NCBI GenBank assembly: GCA_900547405.1
Contig: URGL01000024.1
Location: 1-32,421, forward strand
DNA: 32,421 bases
Direction of reading: 5' to 3'
Source of the DNA: an uncultured Eubacteriales bacterium
GTDB taxonomy: Bacteria; Bacillota; Clostridia; Oscillospirales; Oscillospiraceae
Shown here: in pieces, positions 7,984-15,359 of the stretch
Numbering within the stretch: the first letter of the stretch is position 1
Layout of the letters: each line of letters opens with the position of its first letter
The notes under the pieces: generated by a model
Database searches by the model: none
What the model saw: only the letters and a program-made list of their open reading frames with translations
Told to the model about the DNA's origin: nothing
Position numbers and translations under genes: made by a program

Positions 7984-9102
7984 ATGCGAATTGGACTACT
8001 GGGCTTCGGTACCGTGGGCAAGGGGGTCTACGAGATCATATCCTCCCGGGAAGATATGACCGTTTCCAAGGTCCTGTGCCGCCGGGACCTGGAGCTGTCC
8101 GACGCCGTGGTGACCCACGACTTTGCAAACATCCTGGAGGATGAGACCATCGACACTGTGGTGGAAGCCATTGGCGGACTGCATCCGGCTTACGAGTATG
8201 TCCGCTCCGCCATTCTGGCAGGAAAGAATGTGGCTACCGCCAACAAGGCCCTCATTGCGACTTACTATGACGACCTGATCCCTCTGGCCCAGGAGCGGGG
8301 CGTCCTGCTGCGGTGCACCGCCTCTGTAGGCGGCGGCATCGGCTGGCTTTCAGAGCTGGAGCGGGCGGGCCGGATCGAGAAGATCCACCATGTAGGCGGC
8401 ATTATGAACGGCACCTGCAACTATATTCTGGACTCCATGACCCGGCTTGGCCTTGGCTACAGCGAGGCGCTGAAGCAGGCCCAGGCCCTGGGCTATGCCG
8501 AGGCGGACCCCACCACGGATGTGGAGGGCATCGACACCTGGCACAAGCTCATCGTCTCCGCCAACATTGGCTTCGGCGTCAGCCTGGATACTTCCCATAT
8601 CCCCGCCGCCGGTATCTCCCGGATCAAGGCTGAGGATGTGGCCAATTTCAGCGCCAACGGCCTGCAATGCAAGCTGGTGTCCACGGCGGATTGCTGCGGC
8701 GGCAGCTACTGCGCCTTCGTTCAGCCCACACTGTATCCTCTGGGCCAGCCGGAGGCGGCGGTGCCTGCCAACTACAATCTCATTACCCTGGAGGGGAATG
8801 TGTCCGGCCGCCAGAGCTTCTTTGGCCAGGGGGCCGGTCGGTATCCCACGGCCTACAATGTGGTCCAGGACTGCGTGGATTTCACCCTGGGCAAGGGCTT
8901 CTACCGGGGCTACGGCCGGAAGGTTCCCGTGGACAACAGCGTAAAGATGCGCTATTACGTCCGGGGCACCGAGGATGCCTGGCTGAAAGAGCACAGGAGG
9001 GCCCACTGGGGCGCTGCTGTCGTCACGGAAGAGGTCAGCGTGGAAGAGATGCACCGGTGGCTGAAGGAGCATGAGGAAGCGTTCATCGCGGCTTTTGTCT
9101 AA
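7984..9102 (+). CDS. hom: Homoserine dehydrogenase, with shortened C-terminal domain
   Basis: Reduces aspartate semialdehyde to homoserine with NAD(P)H. The 372-residue protein starts with a Rossmann fold (GFGTVGKG at 7-14), then ANKALI and the catalytic domain with GGIMNGTCNYILDSM and EADPTTDVEGIDTWHK. Most Firmicute homologues are about 400-440 residues and end in an ACT regulatory domain. Here only some 45 residues follow the catalytic part (RYYVRGTEDAW... to the end), which looks like a remnant of an ACT domain without its usual length. Threonine feedback on this enzyme may therefore be weak or absent (inference). ATG 7984 is chosen because MRIGLLGFG begins the fold; GGAGAG lies ahead. 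It leads hom-lysC-asd. Confidence 0.95.
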   Translation: MRIGLLGFGTVGKGVYEIISSREDMTVSKVLCRRDLELSDAVVTHDFANILEDETIDTVVEAIGGLHPAYEYVRSAILAGKNVATANKALIATYYDDLIPLAQERGVLLRCTASVGGGIGWLSELERAGRIEKIHHVGGIMNGTCNYILDSMTRLGLGYSEALKQAQALGYAEADPTTDVEGIDTWHKLIVSANIGFGVSLDTSHIPAAGISRIKAEDVANFSANGLQCKLVSTADCCGGSYCAFVQPTLYPLGQPEAAVPANYNLITLEGNVSGRQSFFGQGAGRYPTAYNVVQDCVDFTLGKGFYRGYGRKVPVDNSVKMRYYVRGTEDAWLKEHRRAHWGAAVVTEEVSVEEMHRWLKEHEEAFIAAFV

Positions 9103-9118
9103 GAAAGAAGGATATCAT

Positions 9119-10432
9119 ATGAAAGTAGTCAAATTCGGCGGCTCCTCCATGGCGGACGCGGGCCAGTACCGAAAGGTCCGGGATATACTGCTGGCGGATC
9201 CGGAGCGGCGGGTGGTCATCGTCTCCGCTGCCGGCAAGCGGAACAAGCAGGACCACAAGATCACGGACCTGCTATATCTGTGCTTCGCCCACACCCAGTA
9301 CGGTGTGGACTGCTCCGGCGTCTTCGAGATGATCACCTCCCGGTACCGGGAGATCATCCGTGACCTGGGCCTTACCATCGACCTGGAGCCGGAGTTTGCG
9401 GCCTTGAAGGCCAAGCTGGACAAGAAGGCCATCACCCAGGATGAGCTGGCCTCCCGGGGCGAGTATTTCTCCGCCAGGCTCATGGCGGACTTCCTGGGCT
9501 TCCAGTTCATCGACGCGGCGGACTGGATCCATTTCCGCTTCGACGGTACCGTGGACCAGGAGAGCAGCTATGAGGCCCTGCGGATCCTGGTGAGCGGCCC
9601 CGGCGTGGTGATCCCCGGCTTCTACGGCCAGCTCCCTGACGGGAAGATCAAGACCTTCACCCGGGGGGGCAGCGACATCACCGGCGCACTGGCAGCGGCG
9701 GCTCTGGATGCCGATGTCTACGAGAACTGGACCGACGTGTCCGGCATCCTGATGGCGGACCCCCGGATCGTGGACAATCCCCAGACCATCCCGGAGGTCA
9801 CCTACGACGAATTGCGGGAGCTGAGCTACAGCGGCGCTCAGGTCCTCCACGAGGGAACCATCTTCCCTGTCCGGGAGAAGAACATCCCTCTGAACATCCG
9901 CAATACCAATGCCCCCCAGGATCCGGGCACCATGATCCGGGAGCGGTTCGATGGGGACTCGGATCCCCACCGATTTATCACCGGCATCACCGGCAAGAAG
10001 GACTTCTCCATCATCGCGCTGACCAAGCGGGGCATGAGCAGCCAGGTGGGCGTGCTGCGGAAGGTTCTGACGGTGCTGGAGCGGCATAATATCAGTGTGG
10101 ACTATGTGCCAAACGGCATCGACAACGTGTCCGTGGTCATGCCCACCGAAGCCGTAGCCTCCAGCCTGTATACCATCCTGGGAGAAATTCAAAAGGAAGT
10201 GGAGCCGGACAATATGGTGGTCTACGATCAGATCGCTGTGGTTGCCGCCGTAGGCCGGAAGATGGCGTTCCGTCCCGGTATTTCCGGCCAGATCTTCGCC
10301 ACCCTGGGCCAGGCGGGGATCAACATCCGCATGATCAACCAGGGCCCCGACGAACTGAACATTATCTTCGGCGTAGACAACCGGGATTTTGACAGCGCCA
10401 TTAAGGTGCTGTATAACAGCTTTGTGAAATAA
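9119..10432 (+). CDS. lysC: Aspartate kinase
   Basis: Phosphorylates aspartate, the entry step to lysine, threonine and methionine. The 437-residue monofunctional enzyme has the amino-acid kinase domain (VKFGGSSMADAGQ near the start; SRGEYFSARL; FTRGGSDITGA) and a C-terminal pair of ACT domains from about residue 300 (FSIIALTKRGMSSQVGVL; AFRPGISGQIFATLGQAGINIRM split by the second ACT start), the usual site of feedback by lysine or threonine. The start at 9119 follows AGAAGGA; an in-frame upstream ATG at 9071 would overlap hom by 32 bases and lacks family support. It lies 16 bases after hom and 14 before asd, within one operon. No internal downstream start for a separate beta chain was evaluated. 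Confidence 0.95.
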   Translation: MKVVKFGGSSMADAGQYRKVRDILLADPERRVVIVSAAGKRNKQDHKITDLLYLCFAHTQYGVDCSGVFEMITSRYREIIRDLGLTIDLEPEFAALKAKLDKKAITQDELASRGEYFSARLMADFLGFQFIDAADWIHFRFDGTVDQESSYEALRILVSGPGVVIPGFYGQLPDGKIKTFTRGGSDITGALAAAALDADVYENWTDVSGILMADPRIVDNPQTIPEVTYDELRELSYSGAQVLHEGTIFPVREKNIPLNIRNTNAPQDPGTMIRERFDGDSDPHRFITGITGKKDFSIIALTKRGMSSQVGVLRKVLTVLERHNISVDYVPNGIDNVSVVMPTEAVASSLYTILGEIQKEVEPDNMVVYDQIAVVAAVGRKMAFRPGISGQIFATLGQAGINIRMINQGPDELNIIFGVDNRDFDSAIKVLYNSFVK

Positions 10433-10446
10433 GGAGGAATATTGCA

Positions 10447-11448
10447 ATGAAACAGTATACCGTTGCCGTCCTGGGCGCTACCGGCGCTGTGGGACAGGAA
10501 ATGATCAAGATCCTGCAGGAGCGGAACTTCCCTGTGGGCAAGCTGAAGCCCCTGGCCAGTGCCAGAAGCGCCGGAAAGACCCTGAAATTCCGGGGGGAGG
10601 ACGTGACCATCGAGGAGGCCCGGGACGAGGCCTTTGAGGGCGTGGACATTGTGCTGGGTGCCGCCGAAAATGACATCGCCAAGCGGTTTGCCCCTGCCAT
10701 CGTAAAGGCCGGAGCCGTGTTTGTGGACAATTCCTCCGCCTTCCGCCTGGACCCCAAGGTGCCCCTGATCGTGCCTGAGATCAACCCCGAGGATGTGAAG
10801 GACCACCATGGGATCATCAGCAATCCCAACTGCTCCACCATTATTACCGTCACCGCCGTCAACGCGCTGAATGCCCTGTCTCCCATCCGCACCATGACCG
10901 CCTCTACTTACCAGGCAGTGTCCGGTGCCGGTGCCGGCGGCCCCATTGAGCTCATGGCCGAGGTGGATGCCATGCGGGAGGGCAAGACCTATGAACCCAA
11001 GGTTTTCTCCCACCAGATCGCCTTCAATCTGATCCCCCAGATCGGCGGCGAGCAGTTCGAGGGCTACACCAGCGAGGAAATGAAGATGCAGAACGAGGGC
11101 CGGAAGATCATGCACCTGCCGGAGCTGAAGGTCAGCTGCACCTGCGTCCGTGTCCCCGTGGTCCGCAGCCACTCCATCTCCGTCAGCCTCCACTTTGATA
11201 AGCATATCTCCGTCAAGGAGGCCCAGGAAGCCATTGCCAAGGCCCCGGGCTGTAAGCTGGTGGACGACCTGGCCAGGAAGGAGTACCCCATGCCCCTGGA
11301 CACTTCCGACCAGGATATCGTCTTCGTAGGCCGCATCCGCCCGGACCTGACCGATGACAACGGCCTATGCCTGTGGTGCTGCGGCGACCAGGTCAGAAAA
11401 GGCGCCGCCACCAACGCCATCCAGATCGCGGAACTGCTGGTGAAGTAA
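10447..11448 (+). CDS. asd: Aspartate-semialdehyde dehydrogenase
   Basis: Reduces aspartyl phosphate to aspartate semialdehyde, feeding both threonine and lysine/cell-wall diaminopimelate synthesis. The 333 residues show the NADP-binding GATGAVGQ at 10-17, the catalytic C129 in NPNCSTI, and the substrate-binding region TYQAVSGAGAGG. Length is normal for bacterial Asd of the Gram-positive type. ATG 10447 follows AAGGAGG at the lysC stop with 14 bases between the genes. It closes the hom-lysC-asd operon; a strong GNRA-loop hairpin follows 15 bases after the stop. Together with thrC-thrB the locus covers every step from aspartate to threonine. Confidence 0.96.
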   Translation: MKQYTVAVLGATGAVGQEMIKILQERNFPVGKLKPLASARSAGKTLKFRGEDVTIEEARDEAFEGVDIVLGAAENDIAKRFAPAIVKAGAVFVDNSSAFRLDPKVPLIVPEINPEDVKDHHGIISNPNCSTIITVTAVNALNALSPIRTMTASTYQAVSGAGAGGPIELMAEVDAMREGKTYEPKVFSHQIAFNLIPQIGGEQFEGYTSEEMKMQNEGRKIMHLPELKVSCTCVRVPVVRSHSISVSLHFDKHISVKEAQEAIAKAPGCKLVDDLARKEYPMPLDTSDQDIVFVGRIRPDLTDDNGLCLWCCGDQVRKGAATNAIQIAELLVK

Positions 11449-11463
11449 ACAGAGAATATAATT

Positions 11464-11503
11464 GCCCCAGCAGCCGGTGAAAACCGGCTGCTGGGGCGAT
11501 TTG
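11464..11503 (+). terminator. Terminator of hom-lysC-asd
   Basis: A perfect 15-bp stem (11464-11478 with 11483-11497, arm GCCCCAGCAGCCGGT) closes on a GAAA tetraloop, followed by GATTTG. It lies between convergent asd and lrgB and probably also serves the minus strand. Confidence 0.82.
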
Positions 11504-11508
11504 TATAG

Positions 11509-12210
11509 CTATAGGATTGGAAGCAACTCTGCGGTAACGGTAATCAACAGTACACTGAGGAGTCCGGCCGTGGCAATGGCAAGGCCAGACATGGCACCTT
11601 CTGTTTCACCCAGTTCTGCGGCTTTTGCGGTACCTACGGCGTGGCCGGAAGTGCCCAGGGCGATGCCGCGGGCTACCGGCTCTTCGATGCGGAAAAGTCG
11701 AAATACGAGGTCCGCACTGATGTTGGCGAAAACGCCGGTGAGAATAATCGTAGCAATGGTAATGGATACGATCCCACCGAGTTCTTCAGAAACACCCATG
11801 CCAATGGCTGTGGTGATGGACTTGGGAAGCAAGGTGACCAGTTGCTGATGATCCAGTTGAAAGATCAGTGCAATCACGCTAATGACGATTATGTTGGAGA
11901 AAATACCTGCCAAAATGCCGGAGAGAATCGCCAAGGCGTTGCGCTTGAGGATGGTTAGATTCTCATACAGGGGGATAGCCAGACAGATGGTGGCCGGAGT
12001 CAGTAAGTAGGAAATATAGGAGGCGCTTTTGTCATAGGCGGCGTAATCTATGCGGAAAACCGTCAACAAAGCGATGATCACGGCACTGCTGAGGAGAATG
12101 GGGTTGAGAATGGCAAGCTTGAATTTCTTTTTCAGTAGTGTGGCACCGCCAAACAAGGCGATGGTCAGGGCTATACCGAAATAAGAAGAGCCTTCGAGAA
12201 ATTCCGCCAT
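11509..12210 (-). CDS. lrgB: LrgB/CidB-family membrane protein
   Basis: Integral membrane protein of 233 residues with about six or seven hydrophobic helices, partner of LrgA. Sequence signatures are LLTPATICLAIPLYEN, LPKSITTAIGMGVSEELGG and GTSGHAVGTAKAAELGE, all characteristic of the LrgB family. LrgAB was first described as an antiholin-like pair affecting murein hydrolase activity; in Bacillus subtilis (PftAB) and Streptococcus mutans it has been linked to pyruvate transport. The genes here favour a transport role: lrgAB is co-directional with a hydroxyacid-racemase-like gene and a dehydrogenase. ATG 12210 is preferred over the longer open frame because it gives the family N-terminus with a purine-rich GGAAGGAGAAG site upstream; it starts 5 bases after the lrgA stop. 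Confidence 0.9.
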   Translation of the reverse strand: MAEFLEGSSYFGIALTIALFGGATLLKKKFKLAILNPILLSSAVIIALLTVFRIDYAAYDKSASYISYLLTPATICLAIPLYENLTILKRNALAILSGILAGIFSNIIVISVIALIFQLDHQQLVTLLPKSITTAIGMGVSEELGGIVSITIATIILTGVFANISADLVFRLFRIEEPVARGIALGTSGHAVGTAKAAELGETEGAMSGLAIATAGLLSVLLITVTAELLPIL

Positions 12211-12215
12211 TTCTA

Positions 12216-12566
12216 TCACTTCTCCTTCCTGTGAATCAGCGCTTGGGTAACAAGACCAGCGGCGGTCATGGTCAGCATGGTGCCCAGGGTAGCAGCCAGC
12301 ACTACGGGGAACAGCAGCTGGCGGATATCCGCCCAGCGGACGATAAGTCCCACGGCGGGAGGGACAAACATGATAGACATGATGTCCAGCAGAAAGCCGG
12401 AGACCTTGCGCACCTGCCTGACCTTTACAAGATTGGTGCACAGGGCAACAAGCATCAAAACCAGCCCGTAGATGCTGGCGGGGATGGGCAGTGGAATGAG
12501 AAAGTGCAGCAGTTCTCCCATCAATGAAATGAGTAGGATGACTAAAAATTGCCATAGCAGTTCCAT
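12216..12566 (-). CDS. lrgA: LrgA/CidA-family membrane protein
   Basis: Small membrane protein of 116 residues with four hydrophobic segments, matching the CidA/LrgA family in length and in the motif IPLPIPASIYGLVLM and FVPPAVGLI. It is expected to form a complex with LrgB in the membrane. It is encoded 5 bases ahead of lrgB and 4 bases after the LarA-like gene, so all four minus-strand genes from 14976 to 11509 should form one transcript. No LytSR-type regulator, usual for lrgAB in staphylococci and bacilli, is next to it; control is more likely from the promoter at 15073-15101 and its palindromes. Role in lysis or in transport cannot be told from sequence alone. Confidence 0.92.
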   Translation of the reverse strand: MELLWQFLVILLISLMGELLHFLIPLPIPASIYGLVLMLVALCTNLVKVRQVRKVSGFLLDIMSIMFVPPAVGLIVRWADIRQLLFPVVLAATLGTMLTMTAAGLVTQALIHRKEK

Positions 12567-12570
12567 GAGA

Positions 12571-13875
12571 TTAACCTCCGGCGGTATAAAGTCTCTGGGA
12601 TGGGCGTAATGTCAGCGCACCTTGGCTGTCGAAGAGCGGCACAGCACCCTGCCCCAGCAGCCGGAGCTTCGGGTGACGCCGGACTTCCGGTACCAGGGAT
12701 TCCGATACTAGAAAACGGTCCGGATGGAGCGTATTTTCCATCCATACCAGTCGGCAGCCTACTTTGTCTTTGATCGGGGCGGCATCGATGGCCAACCGGA
12801 CTGCATTCCGGTCGCTGGGCATAACAGCGGGGATTTTTATGCCGTGAAGGTCATGGCTTGTCATGCAGTTTGGGTAGGTTTTTTCAAAATCGATGCTGTC
12901 GAATACCTGCTTGGTAGTAACATCTGCCAGGCCCAGCCCGGCGGCATTGTGGTCTGTCTGTTCCGATAGCCCCAGAACGGCAATGTGGTCGATATAAGGA
13001 GCGGATACACCAAGAGCGGCAGAGACGCCGGTCACATTGGGATCCATGCCGGGACCGGAGATATTTTTGCCAATTTCTTCCAAAACAAGCACGTCCACTT
13101 TGTCAAAGGGAATTCGGGGGACCAAGGAGCGGGCTGTTTCCAAAAGAGAGGCCTCTCTGACGAGGATGTCCTTTCCGGGGATCAGTTCCAGATCAAAGGT
13201 GCCGTGGGCGGCATCCTCCAGGATCGCCAGACCAAAGGGAACTGTCTTGCGTGCGAGAATGATTTTGGCGCAGGCGAGAATGCTTTCAGACATATTTGCC
13301 ATGCCCATAGAATGGCAGGCGTGAGCACCGGCCTGTTTCCCACAGCCGATGGCCAGCATTTTGACCAGGCCGCTTTCGTATTTTCCGTGGAAATCCGTAT
13401 GGGGTTTGACCCGGCCTATGGGAAAGATGCAGTCTGCTTCATAGGCATACTTATCCAGATGGACGGGAAGTCCGTCGGAGGTGGTAGTCAAAATGATGGT
13501 CTCCATGGTGGATCGAATGGGACACCCTATAGACGCTTCTGTAATACCATAATGTTCCAGGACCTTTCGCTGCCCCTGGGCGGTTGCCCCGCCGTGGCTG
13601 CCCATGGCGGGGATGAGGAAGGGAGAAGCTCCACGTTGACGCAGTTCTGCGACTACACAGCGAAGGATCAGAGAAATGGAACTGATTTCCCGACTGCCTG
13701 CAGTAACAGCAACAGAAGCCCCTCGCAGTTTGTCTGCTTCCGGGTGGGAAGCAAAGAGCAGATGGATCAACCCCGGGATATCCTCCGGGGAGATTTCTCC
13801 CCGGGGAATATCGAAGCCGACCGGCCAAAGGGCAGGAATGGGTACACCTTGAAGAAGCTGGTCATAAATATCCAT
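12571..13875 (-). CDS. LarA-like (nickel-dependent 2-hydroxyacid racemase/epimerase superfamily) protein
   Basis: A 434-residue member of the lactate-racemase LarA superfamily (DUF2088-type N-terminal domain). LarA interconverts D- and L-lactate using a nickel-pincer nucleotide tethered to a lysine. Candidate equivalents of the key residues are visible: H94 in MGSHGGAT, H159 and K172 in RVKPHTDFHG...ESGLVKM, and H185/H188 in GAHACHSMG. The alignment to LarA is by eye and the substrate is not predictable; LarA homologues act on lactate, malate and other 2-hydroxyacids. No larB, larC or larE cofactor genes are in the window. It lies 6 bases after the dehydrogenase gene and 4 before lrgA. Its ATG has no clear Shine-Dalgarno, suggesting translational coupling. 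Confidence 0.82.
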   Translation of the reverse strand: MDIYDQLLQGVPIPALWPVGFDIPRGEISPEDIPGLIHLLFASHPEADKLRGASVAVTAGSREISSISLILRCVVAELRQRGASPFLIPAMGSHGGATAQGQRKVLEHYGITEASIGCPIRSTMETIILTTTSDGLPVHLDKYAYEADCIFPIGRVKPHTDFHGKYESGLVKMLAIGCGKQAGAHACHSMGMANMSESILACAKIILARKTVPFGLAILEDAAHGTFDLELIPGKDILVREASLLETARSLVPRIPFDKVDVLVLEEIGKNISGPGMDPNVTGVSAALGVSAPYIDHIAVLGLSEQTDHNAAGLGLADVTTKQVFDSIDFEKTYPNCMTSHDLHGIKIPAVMPSDRNAVRLAIDAAPIKDKVGCRLVWMENTLHPDRFLVSESLVPEVRRHPKLRLLGQGAVPLFDSQGALTLRPSQRLYTAGG

Positions 13876-13881
13876 AGAGGA

Positions 13882-14976
13882 TCACTCGCAGATGGCAAGG
13901 ACGCTATTCCAAAGGGTCTGCTTATTTTCGGGAGTATCCTCTACAAAGATGGTGTCCTTCAGATAATTATAGATCTGCTGCTTGTTCTCTTCGGTTTCGG
14001 GAATGCCCATTTCGTGGAGGGTGGTGGGCATGTGCATGGTCCTCATGAATTTCTTAAAGGCGGGAACTTGGTCAGCCTGACGGTTATAGACCAGCTGCAT
14101 GATCAGGCAGGCTCCGACAATTTCGCCGTGTAGGAACTCTTTGGCCTCTTGGGTGTAATTCATACGGACCACATAGTACATTTCATGAGCCAGAGCGGTT
14201 TGACCCAGGGCCTTGGAGATGCCGCTGATCATACCGGTGACGGCAAAATTGATGAACAGGAAATCGTGGACCTCTTTGCTGAGGATGTGGTTCTCCACAT
14301 CGGAGTAAACCTTCAGGGCGGTGGATTCCAGTACGCCATATATGTATTTCGCCAGTACATATGCGGTGTATAGCTCTACGTTGAAGGTGTTAAACTGGAT
14401 ATCCGGATGCCCATTCTGAATCTCGATGAATTTGGCCATGACATCCAGCATACCGGAGGCCACATAGCGGGGCGGCTGATGGATCATGATGGTCTCGTCT
14501 ATGATCAGCAGACTCACCTCGTACAGATGGTAGTAGTTGCCGCCAACGGTGCCAAAGGCAGCGCCGTTCTCCCGATAGAGCACACTCATGGGTGTATAGG
14601 CGGCACAGGTAGCGGCCTGAGTGGGAATGGTGACGACAGGCAGCCCGGCCTGGTGGGCGACGCCTTTGCATAGATCCATGATTTTGCCGCCACCGACACC
14701 GACGACCACATCGAAGTGGTTCTCGCGGCAGTAAGTGCCGAATTCCTCACACTTTTCCATGGTGTTGTAGCCGCCGTACTCACAGAATTCATACTCGAGT
14801 CCGGCCTTCTTCAGAGAAACTTCCAATTTTTCCTGGGTCAGGGACAGGGCGGTGGGGCCGCCGACAAGCCAAATCTTCTTGCCGAAGGCGGCAATCTCCT
14901 CTCCGGCAATGGAGAGGGCGTCGGGTTGCTGGATGTAGCGGCCAGCGCCAAATTTGAATGCTCGATCGAGTGCCAT
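13882..14976 (-). CDS. Glycerol-dehydrogenase-like metal-dependent alcohol dehydrogenase
   Basis: NAD-dependent oxidoreductase of 364 residues in the GldA branch of the iron/zinc alcohol dehydrogenase family. It has the nucleotide-binding GVGGGKIMDLCKGVAH (93-108), TQAATCAAYTPMSVLY and three metal ligands D178 (MLDVMAK), H264 (ALAHEMYY) and H283 (FLHGEIVG), matching glycerol dehydrogenase. A true glycerol role is uncertain: no dihydroxyacetone kinase is nearby, and it heads an operon with a LarA-like protein and LrgAB, opposite a pyruvate-lyase-like gene. I infer it reduces an aldehyde, or oxidises a hydroxy compound, of that pathway. The start at 14976 follows TGGAGGATAGGAT on the minus strand. 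Transcription probably begins near 15066. Confidence 0.87.
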   Translation of the reverse strand: MALDRAFKFGAGRYIQQPDALSIAGEEIAAFGKKIWLVGGPTALSLTQEKLEVSLKKAGLEYEFCEYGGYNTMEKCEEFGTYCRENHFDVVVGVGGGKIMDLCKGVAHQAGLPVVTIPTQAATCAAYTPMSVLYRENGAAFGTVGGNYYHLYEVSLLIIDETIMIHQPPRYVASGMLDVMAKFIEIQNGHPDIQFNTFNVELYTAYVLAKYIYGVLESTALKVYSDVENHILSKEVHDFLFINFAVTGMISGISKALGQTALAHEMYYVVRMNYTQEAKEFLHGEIVGACLIMQLVYNRQADQVPAFKKFMRTMHMPTTLHEMGIPETEENKQQIYNYLKDTIFVEDTPENKQTLWNSVLAICE

Positions 14977-15015
14977 AATATCCTATCCTCCATAAGTGCT
15001 TGTTTTTTGCTTTTA

Positions 15016-15059
15016 ACTTGTCTGATAAGAAATGAGACTTTAGATCAAATAAGACAAGT
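15016..15059. promoter_or_regulatory. Inverted repeat in the leader of the gldA-like operon
   Basis: Arms ACTTGTCT (15016-15023) and AGACAAGT (15052-15059) are inverted around 28 bases, just downstream of the predicted minus-strand start near 15066. The left half continues as TGTCTGAT (15019-15026), whose complement ATCAGACA recurs at the dapA-like promoter at 15293-15300. It is a candidate operator for a FadR-type repressor. Confidence 0.45.
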
Positions 15060-15072
15060 ATCGGACATCCAT

Positions 15073-15101
15073 ACTATACGATGCTCTTTCAAAAATGTCA
15101 A
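15073..15101 (-). promoter_or_regulatory. Promoter of the gldA-like/larA-like/lrgAB operon
   Basis: On the minus strand TTGACA (complement of 15096-15101) and TATAGT (complement of 15073-15078) are spaced by exactly 17 bases, close to the sigma-A consensus. The start is predicted near 15066, about 90 bases before the ATG. Confidence 0.75.
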
Positions 15102-15257
15102 TATGATTTTCGATAAAAATTGAAAGAGATCAAAAATAATTGAGCATTCTGCATTTAGAAAAACTTAATACAAAGATGCAATTGTGCAATACACATAAAA
15201 ATGTGCGTGGCGGTTTGGAGACATACGACAAACTTTGAAGAGAACACAAAAAAGAGA

Positions 15258-15286
15258 TTGACAAATCCAACCTGCGGGAGTAAGCT
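15258..15286 (+). promoter_or_regulatory. Promoter of the dapA-like/liv operon
   Basis: TTGACA at 15258-15263 and TAAGCT at 15281-15286 have a 17-base spacer. The start is predicted near 15293, which coincides with the first base of a perfect palindrome. Apart from this, the opposing promoter and the palindromes, the 383-bp intergenic region 14977-15359 is AT-rich with no gene seen. Confidence 0.68.
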
Positions 15287-15292
15287 GAATTC

Positions 15293-15306
15293 ATCAGACA
15301 TCTGAT
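15293..15306. promoter_or_regulatory. Palindromic operator candidate at the dapA-like start site
   Basis: ATCAGACATCTGAT is a perfect palindrome (6-base arms, 2-base centre) placed on the predicted transcription start. Its left half ATCAGACA is repeated in inverse orientation in the leader of the divergent operon. A repressor here would block the plus-strand unit; the FadR-type regulator at 21233-21931 is the obvious candidate. Confidence 0.5.
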
Positions 15307-15359
15307 AAATGCCTGATACATTCAAGAAATTATATTTGATACAAAAAGGAGAATTCAGC

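Noticed and set aside
11509..12555. A longer 348-residue LrgB starting at 12555
   Set aside because: The extra N-terminal residues are the out-of-frame reading of lrgA; the start at 12210 gives the family N-terminus and has a purine-rich ribosome site.
11509..12566. lrgAB as a holin/antiholin toxin-type module
   Set aside because: No lytSR or murein hydrolase gene is adjacent, and the operon partners are metabolic; a transport role fits better, though lysis control cannot be excluded.
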